Positions 7,655 to 16,365 of a DNA stretch of 64,000 bases are shown here, in pieces. The position numbers and the translations under genes were made by a program. Where the stretch lies: NCBI GenBank assembly GCA_039714395.1, contig JBDLJH010000007.1, forward strand, positions 1-64,000. The letters run 5' to 3'. Source of the stretch: JAPHSX01 sp039714395. GTDB lineage: Bacteria; Pseudomonadota; Gammaproteobacteria; Thiohalomonadales; Thiohalomonadaceae. Within the stretch, counting starts at the first letter, position 1. The number at the start of each line of letters is the position of its first letter. The notes under the pieces are model-generated. The model ran no database searches, was not told the origin of the DNA, and saw nothing but the letters and a program-made list of their open reading frames with translations.

Positions 7655-9097
7655 ATGAGAGTTTTCAAACACCTCTTTTCGACAACATTGCTGATGATGT
7701 TTAGTCTTGGCCTGATGGTGCAGAGTGCGCAGGCGCGTGAGCTGCCGGAATTCACAAAAATGGTGGAGTCCTATGGCCCGGCTGTGGTGAATATCAGCAC
7801 CAAGCAGAAGAAAAAGAGTCCTCACAGTGGCTTGCCCAAGGGGCTGCAGATCCCTGATCTGCCTAAAGGTGGACCATGGGATGACCTGTTTCGTCACTTC
7901 TTTGGTGAAGGCGGCGGTGCTGAAGGTAAGGATATGCCTGAGCGTGAGGCGCGTTCTCTAGGTTCCGGCTTCATCATTGATGAGGAGGGGTTCATTCTTA
8001 CCAATAACCATGTGATTGAGGGAGCCGATGAGGTGATCGTTCGCCTCAATGATCGGCGTGAGTTGATCGCTGAAGTGGTTGGTAGCGATGCCCGTAGCGA
8101 TATTGCCCTGCTCAAGGTTAAGGCAAAAAATCTACCTGTGGTTGAGCTGGGCAGGAGCCGCGATCTCAAGGTGGCCGAGTGGGTGATGGCGATTGGTTCC
8201 CCCTTCGGTTTCGACCATTCGGTTTCAGTTGGCGTGGTAAGTGCCCTTGGCCGCAGCCTGCCCAGTGAGAATTATGTCCCCTTTATTCAGACTGATGTAG
8301 CTATTAATCCGGGTAACTCTGGTGGCCCGCTGTTCAACCTTGATGGTGAGGTGGTTGGTATCAACTCGCAGATTTATAGTCGCACCGGTGGGTTCATGGG
8401 AGTCTCTTTTGCCATTCCTATCGACGTGGCGATGGATGTAGTTGCGCAGATAAAGGAGACCGGTCATGTGAGCCGTGGTTGGCTTGGGGTATTAATTCAG
8501 GATGTGACCCGTGAGCTGGCCGAGTCCTTTGGTATGAGCAAGCCGGCGGGGGCGTTGGTGGCCAAGGTGTTGGAAGACTCTCCAGCTGGTAAGGCAGGTA
8601 TCAAGGTAGGTGACGTGATTATCGAATATAACGGTGAGAAGGTGCACTACTCCTCTGATCTACCTCCGATGGTGGGACGTACCCGTGTTGGCAGCGATGC
8701 CAGGCTGAAGGTGTTGCGTGACGGTAAGACCCGTAGTTTGAAAGTTCGTATCGGTGAACTTCCCGCCGAGGACGAACTGACGGAGGCCAAGAGTGAACCG
8801 AAAAAGATGAAGGCAGATCGTCTGGGACTTGCGATCATGGAGCTTAGCGCAGAGCAGCGCAAAGCGCTTGATATTGTAGAGGGTGGGGTGCTGGTGGATC
8901 AGGTGAAGGCGGGAGCTGCCGCTGAGGCTGGGATTCAGCGCGGCGATGTTATCGTTAAACTGAACAACCGCGATGTGACTGATGTGCGCAGTTTCCGCCA
9001 GCTGGTGAAGGAGTTGCCTGCTAGCCGTTCGGTACCTGTACTGGTGATTCGCCGCAGTGGCCCCATCTTTATGGCCCTGCGGGTACCTGAGGATTGA
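7655..9097 (+). CDS. degP: DegP/DegQ-type periplasmic serine endoprotease (MucD)
   Basis: HtrA-family protease and chaperone for misfolded envelope proteins, 480 residues. A signal peptide spans about residues 1-27, ending SAQA. The trypsin-like domain has the triad His119 (TNNHVIEG), Asp149 (SDIALLKV) and Ser222 (GNSGGPLF). Two PDZ domains follow at about 260-350 and 385-475. Its place at the end of the rpoE-rseABC operon matches mucD of Pseudomonas, so MucD is an equally good name. The stop overlaps the next start (TTGA). Confidence 0.95.
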   Translation: MRVFKHLFSTTLLMMFSLGLMVQSAQARELPEFTKMVESYGPAVVNISTKQKKKSPHSGLPKGLQIPDLPKGGPWDDLFRHFFGEGGGAEGKDMPEREARSLGSGFIIDEEGFILTNNHVIEGADEVIVRLNDRRELIAEVVGSDARSDIALLKVKAKNLPVVELGRSRDLKVAEWVMAIGSPFGFDHSVSVGVVSALGRSLPSENYVPFIQTDVAINPGNSGGPLFNLDGEVVGINSQIYSRTGGFMGVSFAIPIDVAMDVVAQIKETGHVSRGWLGVLIQDVTRELAESFGMSKPAGALVAKVLEDSPAGKAGIKVGDVIIEYNGEKVHYSSDLPPMVGRTRVGSDARLKVLRDGKTRSLKVRIGELPAEDELTEAKSEPKKMKADRLGLAIMELSAEQRKALDIVEGGVLVDQVKAGAAAEAGIQRGDVIVKLNNRDVTDVRSFRQLVKELPASRSVPVLVIRRSGPIFMALRVPED

Positions 9098-9345
9098 GCA
9101 TTACAACATCGTTGACCCTCTACTACCGTAGTGGCTGCTCGTTGTGTGAGGATATGCAGGCAGAGCTTCATATCGCGCAGCCACGCTACGGATTTCAGTT
9201 GCAGGAGGTCGATGTTGACAGTGAGTCAACGCTGGTGGCCGAGTTCGGTCATAAGGTTCCGGTGCTGACTACAGACTGTGGAGATGAGATCTGTCACTAT
9301 TTTCTCGACCATTCAGCCCTTGAGGAGTGTTTCTCCGGGGGCTGA
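9094..9345 (+). CDS. Glutaredoxin-family thioredoxin-fold protein
   Basis: An 83-residue protein with the CxxC pair in YYRSGCSLCEDM near residue 12-20 and the cis-Pro segment HKVPVL near residue 53, the pattern of the DUF836 glutaredoxin-like family. It probably takes part in thiol-disulfide exchange; no partner is evident. The start is a TTG at 9094 overlapping the degP stop codon, since no ATG precedes the conserved strand TLYYRSGC; a later start would remove it. It is the last gene of the sigma-E operon before a terminator. Confidence 0.8.
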   Translation: MSITTSLTLYYRSGCSLCEDMQAELHIAQPRYGFQLQEVDVDSESTLVAEFGHKVPVLTTDCGDEICHYFLDHSALEECFSGG

Positions 9346-9385
9346 GTTCCGGTAGAATTGGCACTCCTGATGAAAGACTTGAAAT

Positions 9386-9433
9386 ACAGGAAGATCGGGG
9401 CCCTCGTGGGCTGGCCGGATTCCTGTTTTTTTT
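9386..9433 (+). terminator. Rho-independent terminator after the sigma-E operon
   Basis: GC-rich stem with outer arms ACAGGAA (9386-9392) and TTCCTGT (9420-9426), inner GGGCC/GGCC pairing, and a run of eight T from 9426. It separates the rpoE-degP operon from lepA. Confidence 0.85.
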
Positions 9434-9471
9434 ATTGGTTATTGCCCCGTAGTGAGTGAAAAAATAATACT

Positions 9472-11277
9472 GTGACCGAACTGAGTAAAATCCGTAATTT
9501 CTCCATCATCGCCCATATCGATCATGGTAAGTCCACTATTTCTGACCGTTTTATCCAGCACTGTGGAGGCCTGAGTGAGCGTGAAATGGCGGCCCAGGTG
9601 CTCGATTCGATGGATATTGAGCGTGAACGCGGCATTACCATTAAGGCGCAGAGTGTCACGCTTAACTACAAGGCCCACGACGGCGAGACCTACCTGCTGA
9701 ATTTCATCGATACCCCCGGACACGTTGATTTCTCCTACGAGGTCTCCCGCTCACTGGCCGCCTGTGAAGGAGCACTGCTGGTAGTTGATGCCTCACAGGG
9801 TGTTGAGGCGCAGACTGTTGCCAACTGCTACACCGCTATTGATCAGGGTCTGGAGGTGGTTCCGGTACTTAATAAAATTGATTTGCCTGCTGCCGAGCCG
9901 GAGCGGGTAGTCGACGAGATTGAAGAGATCGTCGGTATTGAGGCCCACGATGCAGTGATGGTGAGTGCCAAGAGTGGCATCGGTATCGAAGATCTGCTGG
10001 AAGACCTGGTGAAGCGGATCCCGCCGCCGCAGGGGGATCGAGACGGCGAGTTGAAGGCGTTGATCATCGACTCCTGGTTCGACAACTACCTTGGCGTCGT
10101 CTCGTTGGTGCGGGTAGTCGAGGGGACACTGAAGAAAAAGCAGAAGTTCACTGTGATGTCGACCGGGCGCAGCCATCAGGCAGACCGTGTGGGGATATTT
10201 ACCCCAAAATTGCAGGATACGGAGATGTTGCAAGCGGGTGATGTGGGTTTCATCGTTGCCGCAATTAAGGATATCGACGGTGCCCCGGTAGGCGATACCC
10301 TGACCCATACGGATAAGCCTGCCTCCGAACCATTGCCAGGCTTTGCACCGGTGCAACCACGGGTATTTGCCGGACTGTTCCCGGTGAGTAGTGATGACTA
10401 CGAAAACCTGCGGGAGGCGCTGGCCAAGCTGCGCCTCAACGACGCCTCACTGTTCTATGAACCGGAGACTTCGCAGGCACTTGGCTTCGGTTTCCGCTGT
10501 GGTTTCCTCGGTATGCTGCACATGGAGATCATTCAGGAGCGACTGGAGCGTGAGTACAACATCGAACTCATCACCACCGCGCCGACCGTTATCTATGAAG
10601 TGCTTACCACCAAGGGAGAGATTCTGAAGGTGGATAATCCGGCAAAATTGCCGCCAGTCAATATCATTGATGAGATTCGCGAACCGATCATTACCGCCAA
10701 TATTCTGGTGCCACAGGAGTATGTAGGCAATGTTATGACCCTGTGTGTGGAAAAGCGCGGGGTGCAGAAGAATATGCAGTATATGGGCAATCAGGTCTCA
10801 CTCAGTTATGAGTTGCCGATGAATGAGGTGGTACTCGATTTCTTTGACCGTCTCAAATCGGTGAGCCGTGGGTTTGCCTCGCTCGACTACCACTTTACCC
10901 GTTTTCAGGCTGCCAATCTGGTCAAGCTCGATATTATGATTAACGGCGAGTTAGTCGATGCACTGGCAGTGATCGTGCATCGTGAGAATGCCCAGCCACG
11001 TGGGCGTGAACTGGCAGATAAGATGAAAGAACTGATTCCGCGACAGATGTTTGATGTGGCGATTCAGGCCTCTATCGGTACGCAAATTATTGCGCGTACT
11101 AACGTTAAGGCGTTGCGAAAAAATGTAACAGCAAAATGTTATGGTGGTGATGTTAGCCGCAAACGTAAGCTGCTGGAAAAACAGAAGGCGGGTAAGAAAA
11201 GGATGAAGCAGGTGGGCTCGGTGGAGATCCCGCAGGAGGCATTTTTTGCCGTACTACATGTAGGGAAGGATAAATGA
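9472..11277 (+). CDS. lepA: Elongation factor 4 (back-translocating GTPase LepA)
   Basis: Ribosome-associated translational GTPase, 601 residues (E. coli 599). G motifs: AHIDHGKST near residue 15, RGITIK, DTPGHVDF near 77, NKIDLP near 131 and SAKSG. The C-terminal domain carries the LepA-specific KAGKKRMKQVG region close to the end. The start is GTG at 9472, giving the family N-terminus TELSKIRNFSIIAHIDHG. The stop overlaps lepB (ATGA). Confidence 0.97.
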   Translation: MTELSKIRNFSIIAHIDHGKSTISDRFIQHCGGLSEREMAAQVLDSMDIERERGITIKAQSVTLNYKAHDGETYLLNFIDTPGHVDFSYEVSRSLAACEGALLVVDASQGVEAQTVANCYTAIDQGLEVVPVLNKIDLPAAEPERVVDEIEEIVGIEAHDAVMVSAKSGIGIEDLLEDLVKRIPPPQGDRDGELKALIIDSWFDNYLGVVSLVRVVEGTLKKKQKFTVMSTGRSHQADRVGIFTPKLQDTEMLQAGDVGFIVAAIKDIDGAPVGDTLTHTDKPASEPLPGFAPVQPRVFAGLFPVSSDDYENLREALAKLRLNDASLFYEPETSQALGFGFRCGFLGMLHMEIIQERLEREYNIELITTAPTVIYEVLTTKGEILKVDNPAKLPPVNIIDEIREPIITANILVPQEYVGNVMTLCVEKRGVQKNMQYMGNQVSLSYELPMNEVVLDFFDRLKSVSRGFASLDYHFTRFQAANLVKLDIMINGELVDALAVIVHRENAQPRGRELADKMKELIPRQMFDVAIQASIGTQIIARTNVKALRKNVTAKCYGGDVSRKRKLLEKQKAGKKRMKQVGSVEIPQEAFFAVLHVGKDK

Positions 11278-12107
11278 GTTTCGATTTTCCATTATTGTTG
11301 GTGTTACTGACCCTTGCTACCGGTGTGGTGTGGGCACTTGACGGGCTATTGTGGAGAGCAAAGCGTCGCAGCAGGGTAGAGAGTCTTAAAAGTGGCGGCG
11401 AACGCAATGAACAGGTGCTTGAAAAGGCGGGGCGTGAACCCTCCCTGATAGAGATGTCTCGATCCTTCTTCCCGATTATTCTTATCGTTCTGGTGGTACG
11501 TTCATTTGTCGTCGAGCCTTTCCGTATTCCCTCTGGTTCGATGATGCCTACGCTATCTATTGGCGATTTTATTTTGGTAAACAAATCGGCCTACGGGATA
11601 CGTCTGCCGGTGCTAAATAGCCGTATTCTTGATATTGGCAGCCCACAGCGCGGTGATATTGCCGTGTTTCGCTATCCAGAAAATCCCAAGATCGACTTTA
11701 TTAAGCGCATTGTCGGTGTTCCGGGGGATCGGATCGCTTATCGCAACAAGGTGCTCTATATTAATGGCAAGCTTGCGGCTCAGGAGTATCTGGGTGGTTA
11801 TGTCGGTGTTGGTAGTGGCGCTGTGATGACCGGTTCGCGCCGCTTTCATGAAGAGTTAAGTGGTGTTGAACATGAAATCCTGGTGATGCCCGGACGTAAT
11901 GTATTTGGTGGTGATTTTGATTATGTAGTTCCTGATGGGCATTATTTTGCCATGGGTGATAATCGTGACAATAGTCGTGACAGTCGTGCATGGGGCTTTC
12001 TCCCCGAAGAAAACCTGGTGGGTAAGGCCTTCCTAATCTGGATGAACTGGGATTGGCAGCAGGATGGTGTTATCGACTGGGGACGGCTTGGTAGCAAAAT
12101 TCAATAA
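11274..12107 (+). CDS. lepB: Signal peptidase I
   Basis: Membrane protease that removes signal peptides from secreted proteins, 277 residues. Two N-terminal transmembrane helices (about residues 5-24 and 63-80) precede the catalytic Ser in FRIPSGSMMPTL (residue about 91) and Lys in DFIKRIVGVPGD (about 145). The C-terminal box GDNRDNSRDSRAWGFLP is intact. It overlaps lepA by 4 bases, the usual lepA-lepB order. Confidence 0.97.
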   Translation: MSFDFPLLLVLLTLATGVVWALDGLLWRAKRRSRVESLKSGGERNEQVLEKAGREPSLIEMSRSFFPIILIVLVVRSFVVEPFRIPSGSMMPTLSIGDFILVNKSAYGIRLPVLNSRILDIGSPQRGDIAVFRYPENPKIDFIKRIVGVPGDRIAYRNKVLYINGKLAAQEYLGGYVGVGSGAVMTGSRRFHEELSGVEHEILVMPGRNVFGGDFDYVVPDGHYFAMGDNRDNSRDSRAWGFLPEENLVGKAFLIWMNWDWQQDGVIDWGRLGSKIQ

Positions 12108-12128
12108 CAATAGAGTATTAAGGAGATT

Positions 12129-12509
12129 ATGATGAAACTACAACATTCACAAAGAGGCGTTACACTTGTATCTATTGCCTTCTATCTCGGGCTATTGGCA
12201 TTTGTGGTATTTACTGCGTTGAAACTATTCCCTGTCTATATGGAAAGTTTCACTATTACATCTTCGGTAGAGGGGTTGCAGGCCGAGGGTGGTGCAGAGG
12301 CGTTTGTTGGTGCAGGGGCTGTTAAACAAGCGGTAGTGAAGCGTTTTGGTGTTAACAATATTTCTCTAGTCACGGGTGAAGATGTGATTGTTGTTCGAGA
12401 TGAGAATATTTATACCATTAATGTTGAATATGAAGTCCGCATACCCTTTATAAAGAACATAGATTTAGTATTGTTTTTCGAAAATAATGCAGAGGTTCTC
12501 GCGCGTTGA
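12129..12509 (+). CDS. DUF4845 family membrane protein
   Basis: A 126-residue protein with one N-terminal transmembrane helix at about residues 12-33 (VSIAFYLGLLAFVVFTALK), preceded by a pilin-like QRGVTLV stretch, and a small periplasmic domain ending FFENNAEVLAR. It occupies the position between lepB and rnc where DUF4845 proteins are found in many beta- and gammaproteobacteria; the function is unknown. AGGAG lies 6 bases before ATG 12129. The stop overlaps the rnc start. Confidence 0.85.
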   Translation: MMKLQHSQRGVTLVSIAFYLGLLAFVVFTALKLFPVYMESFTITSSVEGLQAEGGAEAFVGAGAVKQAVVKRFGVNNISLVTGEDVIVVRDENIYTINVEYEVRIPFIKNIDLVLFFENNAEVLAR

Positions 12510-13183
12510 CACCCACTGTCGACAAACTTTGTGAAGGCCTTAGTTATTATTTTGAGCAACCAGAGTTGTTGCAGCGGGCCTTGAGCCATCGCAGTATCGG
12601 CAGTGACAATAATGAGCGGCTGGAGTTTCTGGGTGACTCAATTCTCAGTTATGTGATTTCGGTCGAGTTGTTTCAACGTTTTCCCAAGGTAGATGAAGGC
12701 AAGTTGAGTCGTCTTCGTGCCTCCCTGGTAAAAGGGGATACTCTAGCCATACTGGCTCGGGAGCTATCGCTGGGTGATTACCTGCGGCTAGGTCCTGGTG
12801 AGTTGAAGAGTGGCGGCTTTCGTCGTAGTTCTATTCTTGCCGATAGCTTTGAGGCACTTCTGGGTGCTATATATATTGATTCTAATATTGCCACGGTGCA
12901 GCGTGTCATTCTGCAACTCTTTGCTGAGCGCCTGGCTGCGGTGAATCCCGATAGCGCACCCAAAGATCCCAAAACCCGTCTGCAGGAGTACCTGCAATCC
13001 CGTCAGTTAGCGTTGCCAGTTTATGAGGTGACACAAATTACAGGTAAGGCCCATGCTCAGACCTTTACCGTAAGCTGTCGCATCGAGGGCCTGGATGAGG
13101 TAGTCGTCGCCCAAGGCAGTAGTCGTCGCAAGGCTGAGCAGGCGGCAGCCAACCTGATACTGGAAAAACTGAATTGTGATTAA
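12506..13183 (+). CDS. rnc: Ribonuclease III
   Basis: Double-strand-specific endoribonuclease processing rRNA and mRNA, 225 residues. The signature NERLEFLGDSILSY sits near residues 37-50 with the acidic catalytic residues, and Asp/Glu of the second site in ADSFEALLGAIYID. The double-stranded RNA-binding domain is C-terminal (DPKTRLQEYLQ to GSSRRKAEQAAA). The start is TTG at 12506, overlapping the DUF4845 stop; no ATG is available before the conserved helices. It overlaps era by 8 bases. Confidence 0.95.
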   Translation: MTPTVDKLCEGLSYYFEQPELLQRALSHRSIGSDNNERLEFLGDSILSYVISVELFQRFPKVDEGKLSRLRASLVKGDTLAILARELSLGDYLRLGPGELKSGGFRRSSILADSFEALLGAIYIDSNIATVQRVILQLFAERLAAVNPDSAPKDPKTRLQEYLQSRQLALPVYEVTQITGKAHAQTFTVSCRIEGLDEVVVAQGSSRRKAEQAAANLILEKLNCD

Positions 13184-14081
13184 AGAAGATAACTTTCGTA
13201 GCGGCTTTGTCGCTATTGTTGGCAGGCCCAATGTTGGTAAATCGACCTTGATGAACCATATTCTCGGTCAGAAGATTAGTATTACCTCAAGTAAGCCACA
13301 AACTACAAGACACCGCATTCTTGGCATTAAGACTACTGATGAAAACCAGGTGATCTATGTTGATACCCCCGGCGTTCACCTGAATGCGAAAAAGGCGATG
13401 AATCGATACATGAATCGTGCCGCCACCAGTAGCATTGAAGATGTAGAGCTGATTCTTTTTCTAGTTGAGGCCGGGACATGGACCGAGGAAGATGAGAATG
13501 TCCTTCAACGTCTGAAGACAGTAAAGGTACCGGTAGTATTGCTGGCCAATAAGGTCGACCGTATCAAGGACAAGGAAGAGCTGTTCCCGGTGTTGCAGGA
13601 GTTGTCGGAGAAGATGGATTTTGTTTCAGTGATTCCACTCTCGGCACTCAAGGGCTCCAATGTGCAGGCACTGGAAAAGCTGGTTTACGAGCAGCTTCCC
13701 GAAGCCCCTCCGATGTTCCCTGAGGATTATGTCACCGACCGAAGTGAGCGTTTTCTTGCGGCAGAACTGATACGCGAAAAGTTGATGCGTGGTCTGGCTA
13801 AGGAGCTTCCCTATTCAACGGCTGTAGAAATTGAGAGTTTCAAAGAAGAGAAGGGAGTGCTGCATATTCATGCCCTGATCTGGGTTGAACGTCAAAGTCA
13901 AAAACGCATCGTAATCGGCAAGGGTGGCGAGAAGCTTAAGGAGGTAGGCAAGCAGGCACGCCTGGATATGGTGAAGTTGTTCGGCAATAAGGTCTTTTTG
14001 CAAATGTGGGTTAAGGTGAAGGAGGGATGGTCTGATAACGAGCGTATCCTCAATAGCCTTGGTTACAAGGATGAGCTCTGA
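13176..14081 (+). CDS. era: GTPase Era
   Basis: Essential GTPase for 16S rRNA maturation and 30S assembly, 301 residues. G1 GRPNVGKST (about 16-24), the switch I region KPQTTRH, G3 DTPG, G4 NKVD, and a C-terminal KH domain with VIGKGGEKLKEVG (about 247). The GTG start at 13176 lies within the end of rnc, indicating translational coupling. Confidence 0.97.
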   Translation: MIKEDNFRSGFVAIVGRPNVGKSTLMNHILGQKISITSSKPQTTRHRILGIKTTDENQVIYVDTPGVHLNAKKAMNRYMNRAATSSIEDVELILFLVEAGTWTEEDENVLQRLKTVKVPVVLLANKVDRIKDKEELFPVLQELSEKMDFVSVIPLSALKGSNVQALEKLVYEQLPEAPPMFPEDYVTDRSERFLAAELIREKLMRGLAKELPYSTAVEIESFKEEKGVLHIHALIWVERQSQKRIVIGKGGEKLKEVGKQARLDMVKLFGNKVFLQMWVKVKEGWSDNERILNSLGYKDEL

Positions 14082-14808
14082 GCATCGGGTACAACTGCAA
14101 CCCGCTTACCTGCTGCATCGCAAACCGTTCCGCGATACCAGTCTACTGCTAGAGCTTTTTACCCCTGAATATGGGCGCATAGGTCTTGTTGCACGGGGTG
14201 CGCGCGGGGTACGTTCCAAACTTAAGGGCGTATTACAGCCTTATCAATCGTTATTGATCAGCTGGAGCGGTCGTGGTGATCTACCAACCCTCACCAGTGC
14301 TGAGAGTCAGGGTGGTGGAGGCATATTTCTTCAAGGTGACGCCCTGATTAGTGGTTTTTATCTGAATGAGTTGCTAATGAGGTTACTGGCACGTCATGAC
14401 CCCCACTCGCATCTTTTCAGCTGCTACCATACTGTACTACAGGCATTGATTAAGGGTGACGACCTTGATTGGGCTTTGCGCCTGTTCGAGCGTGATCTTT
14501 TGCAGGAGTTAGGCTACGGGCTGCTGTTAACCCAGGAGGGACAGAACGGGGCTGCGGTCGAGCCCGATGCCCGCTACTGCTATCATCATGAGTCTGGTCC
14601 GCAGCGAATATTTTCTGAACAAGGTGGGCGCTTGAGTGTGCAAGGTGCGACGTTGTTGGCGCTGGCTAGTGGAGAGTGTAAAGATAGGCAATTGCGCCGC
14701 GAGAGTAAATTATTGATGCGTGAGGTGTTGGGCAGGTATCTAGGTTCCCGACCACTCGCCAGTCGTGAGTTGTTTCGTCAGAAGCGGCCGCGCAATGAAG
14801 AGGAATAG
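14071..14808 (+). CDS. recO: DNA repair protein RecO
   Basis: Recombination mediator of the RecFOR pathway that loads RecA on SSB-coated DNA. It has 245 residues from ATG 14071, beginning MSSEHRVQLQPAYLLHRKPF, followed by the OB-fold segment DTSLLLELFTPEYGRIGLVARGARG. The start overlaps the last codons of era; an upstream in-frame codon at 14059 would add four residues. The protein has no zinc-finger cysteine set, as in the E. coli branch. Confidence 0.93.
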   Translation: MSSEHRVQLQPAYLLHRKPFRDTSLLLELFTPEYGRIGLVARGARGVRSKLKGVLQPYQSLLISWSGRGDLPTLTSAESQGGGGIFLQGDALISGFYLNELLMRLLARHDPHSHLFSCYHTVLQALIKGDDLDWALRLFERDLLQELGYGLLLTQEGQNGAAVEPDARYCYHHESGPQRIFSEQGGRLSVQGATLLALASGECKDRQLRRESKLLMREVLGRYLGSRPLASRELFRQKRPRNEEE

Positions 14809-15552
14809 GTGTTGAGAGAAAAAGAGAATATTTTACTGGGTGTGAATATCGATCACGTAGCCACCTTACGTCAGGCAAGAGGCACCCGCTACCCTGATCC
14901 TGTCCAGGCGGCCATTGAGGCGGAGCAGTCCGGTGCAGACAGTATCACCCTGCATTTACGTGAAGATCGTCGCCACATTCAGGAACGTGACGTGCGTATG
15001 CTTAAGGATGTTTTGCAGACGCGTATGAATCTTGAGATGGCGGTGACCGATGAGATGCTGGCTATCGCTGAAGAAATATGCCCGACTGATTGCTGCCTGG
15101 TGCCCGAGCGGCGCGAAGAGTTAACCACTGAAGGTGGACTGGATGTGGCTGCTCAAAAGGTGCGTATGAGTGATGCCTGTAAGCGCCTGGCCGATGCAGG
15201 TATACGTGTCTCGTTGTTTATTGATGCCGATCCGAAACAGATCGAGGCGGCGGTAGCCTGTGGTGCACCGGTTATCGAGATCCACACAGGCCACTATGCC
15301 GATGCAGAGACTGAAGCACAAAAGACAGAAGAGTTATCACGCATCAAGGATGGTGTGCGACTAGCGCATGAGTCGGGGCTACAGGTGAATGCCGGTCATG
15401 GCCTGCATTATCACAACACCCATGAGATTGCTGAGATTGAGGTGATTCGTGAACTCAATATCGGTCATGCCATTATTGCCCGTGCAGTCTTTGTTGGCCT
15501 GCAAAATGCGGTTTCCGAGATGAAACGTATCATGCTAGAGGCCCGTCGGTGA
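14809..15552 (+). CDS. pdxJ: Pyridoxine 5'-phosphate synthase
   Basis: TIM-barrel enzyme condensing 3-amino-2-oxopropyl phosphate with deoxyxylulose 5-phosphate to form vitamin B6. It has 247 residues. Motifs: GVNIDHVATLRQARGT near the start, ITLHLREDRRHIQ, LEMAVTDEM, and HAIIARAVFVGL at the end. The start is GTG 14809 (or TTG 14812) directly after the recO stop. It overlaps acpS by 4 bases; pdxJ-acpS is a conserved pair. Confidence 0.96.
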   Translation: MLREKENILLGVNIDHVATLRQARGTRYPDPVQAAIEAEQSGADSITLHLREDRRHIQERDVRMLKDVLQTRMNLEMAVTDEMLAIAEEICPTDCCLVPERREELTTEGGLDVAAQKVRMSDACKRLADAGIRVSLFIDADPKQIEAAVACGAPVIEIHTGHYADAETEAQKTEELSRIKDGVRLAHESGLQVNAGHGLHYHNTHEIAEIEVIRELNIGHAIIARAVFVGLQNAVSEMKRIMLEARR

Positions 15553-15938
15553 TCTTCGGTATCGGTACCGATATTGTCAGTGTCTCGCGTATGCAGAGTG
15601 CATTGTCACGACACGGTGATCGGTTTGCTGAGCGAATCCTTGCCGAGGTGGAACTGGAAGAGTACCGCCAAACAGCCAAGCCTGCCCATTTCCTGGCCAA
15701 ACGTTTTGCTGCCAAGGAGGCTGCGGCGAAGGCCATTGGCACAGGGTTTCGAGATGGGATCTCCATGTCTGATTTCATTATTAATCACGATGATTTAGGC
15801 AAGCCTTTATTATGTTTCTCTGGACATGCTGAGAGTTTTTGTCATGAACAGGGGGTAGGGGAGAGCTTCATATCTATCTCTGACGAGAAGGAACATGCTG
15901 TGGCCTTCGTTACCCTGCTTAAAATCTTAAAAAAGTAA
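15549..15938 (+). CDS. acpS: Holo-[acyl-carrier-protein] synthase
   Basis: Transfers 4'-phosphopantetheine from CoA to acyl carrier protein. It has 129 residues with the two signatures GIGTDIVSVSRM (residues 4-15, Mg-binding Asp) and KRFAAKEAAAKAIGTG (about 50-65). The start is GTG 15549 overlapping the pdxJ stop. It is followed 7 bases later by an uncharacterised gene. Confidence 0.96.
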   Translation: MIFGIGTDIVSVSRMQSALSRHGDRFAERILAEVELEEYRQTAKPAHFLAKRFAAKEAAAKAIGTGFRDGISMSDFIINHDDLGKPLLCFSGHAESFCHEQGVGESFISISDEKEHAVAFVTLLKILKK

Positions 15939-15945
15939 TCCCTCT

Positions 15946-16365
15946 ATGTTGGAATATGTTTTCTTCGAATCATCTATACGAGACAAGTTTGTCACTTTTC
16001 TTGCAGAAAAACGGATTGAACACCAGTTAAGTGATGATGATGAGCTTCTGCAGGTTGATGTCGCAGAGGATATTGAGAGTGCAGTAGGCGATGCTATCGA
16101 CCACTGCTATGAACGCCTGTTGCAGGAGACCGCTGCATTAATGGAACAGGGAGAGGACGCTCTGGAGAAGAATGTTGCAGCAGTGCAGGTGCAACTGGCC
16201 GATGGTGAGCCCTGTACTATTAGGCTTGATTCTGAACTTGTTGGTCGTGTTCTTGGTTGTATTTCAATGGAAGAGCTGCGTGACATGGTGCAGGATGTCG
16301 CGCGTTGGGTAGAGTTCAAAGATAACAGTCCCTTGTGTCATGTTGTGGAGCTGGACAAAGAATGA
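15946..16365 (+). CDS. Uncharacterised acidic protein
   Basis: A 139-residue protein with no signal peptide or membrane segment. It is strongly acidic, with predicted helical stretches around ESAVGDAIDHCYERLLQE and MEELRDMVQDVARW, and four cysteines that do not form CxxC pairs. I do not recognise a family with certainty. It begins 7 bases after acpS and its stop overlaps the start of the following metallo-beta-lactamase-fold gene (ATGA), so the two are probably translated together. No clear Shine-Dalgarno precedes ATG 15946. Confidence 0.75.
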   Translation: MLEYVFFESSIRDKFVTFLAEKRIEHQLSDDDELLQVDVAEDIESAVGDAIDHCYERLLQETAALMEQGEDALEKNVAAVQVQLADGEPCTIRLDSELVGRVLGCISMEELRDMVQDVARWVEFKDNSPLCHVVELDKE

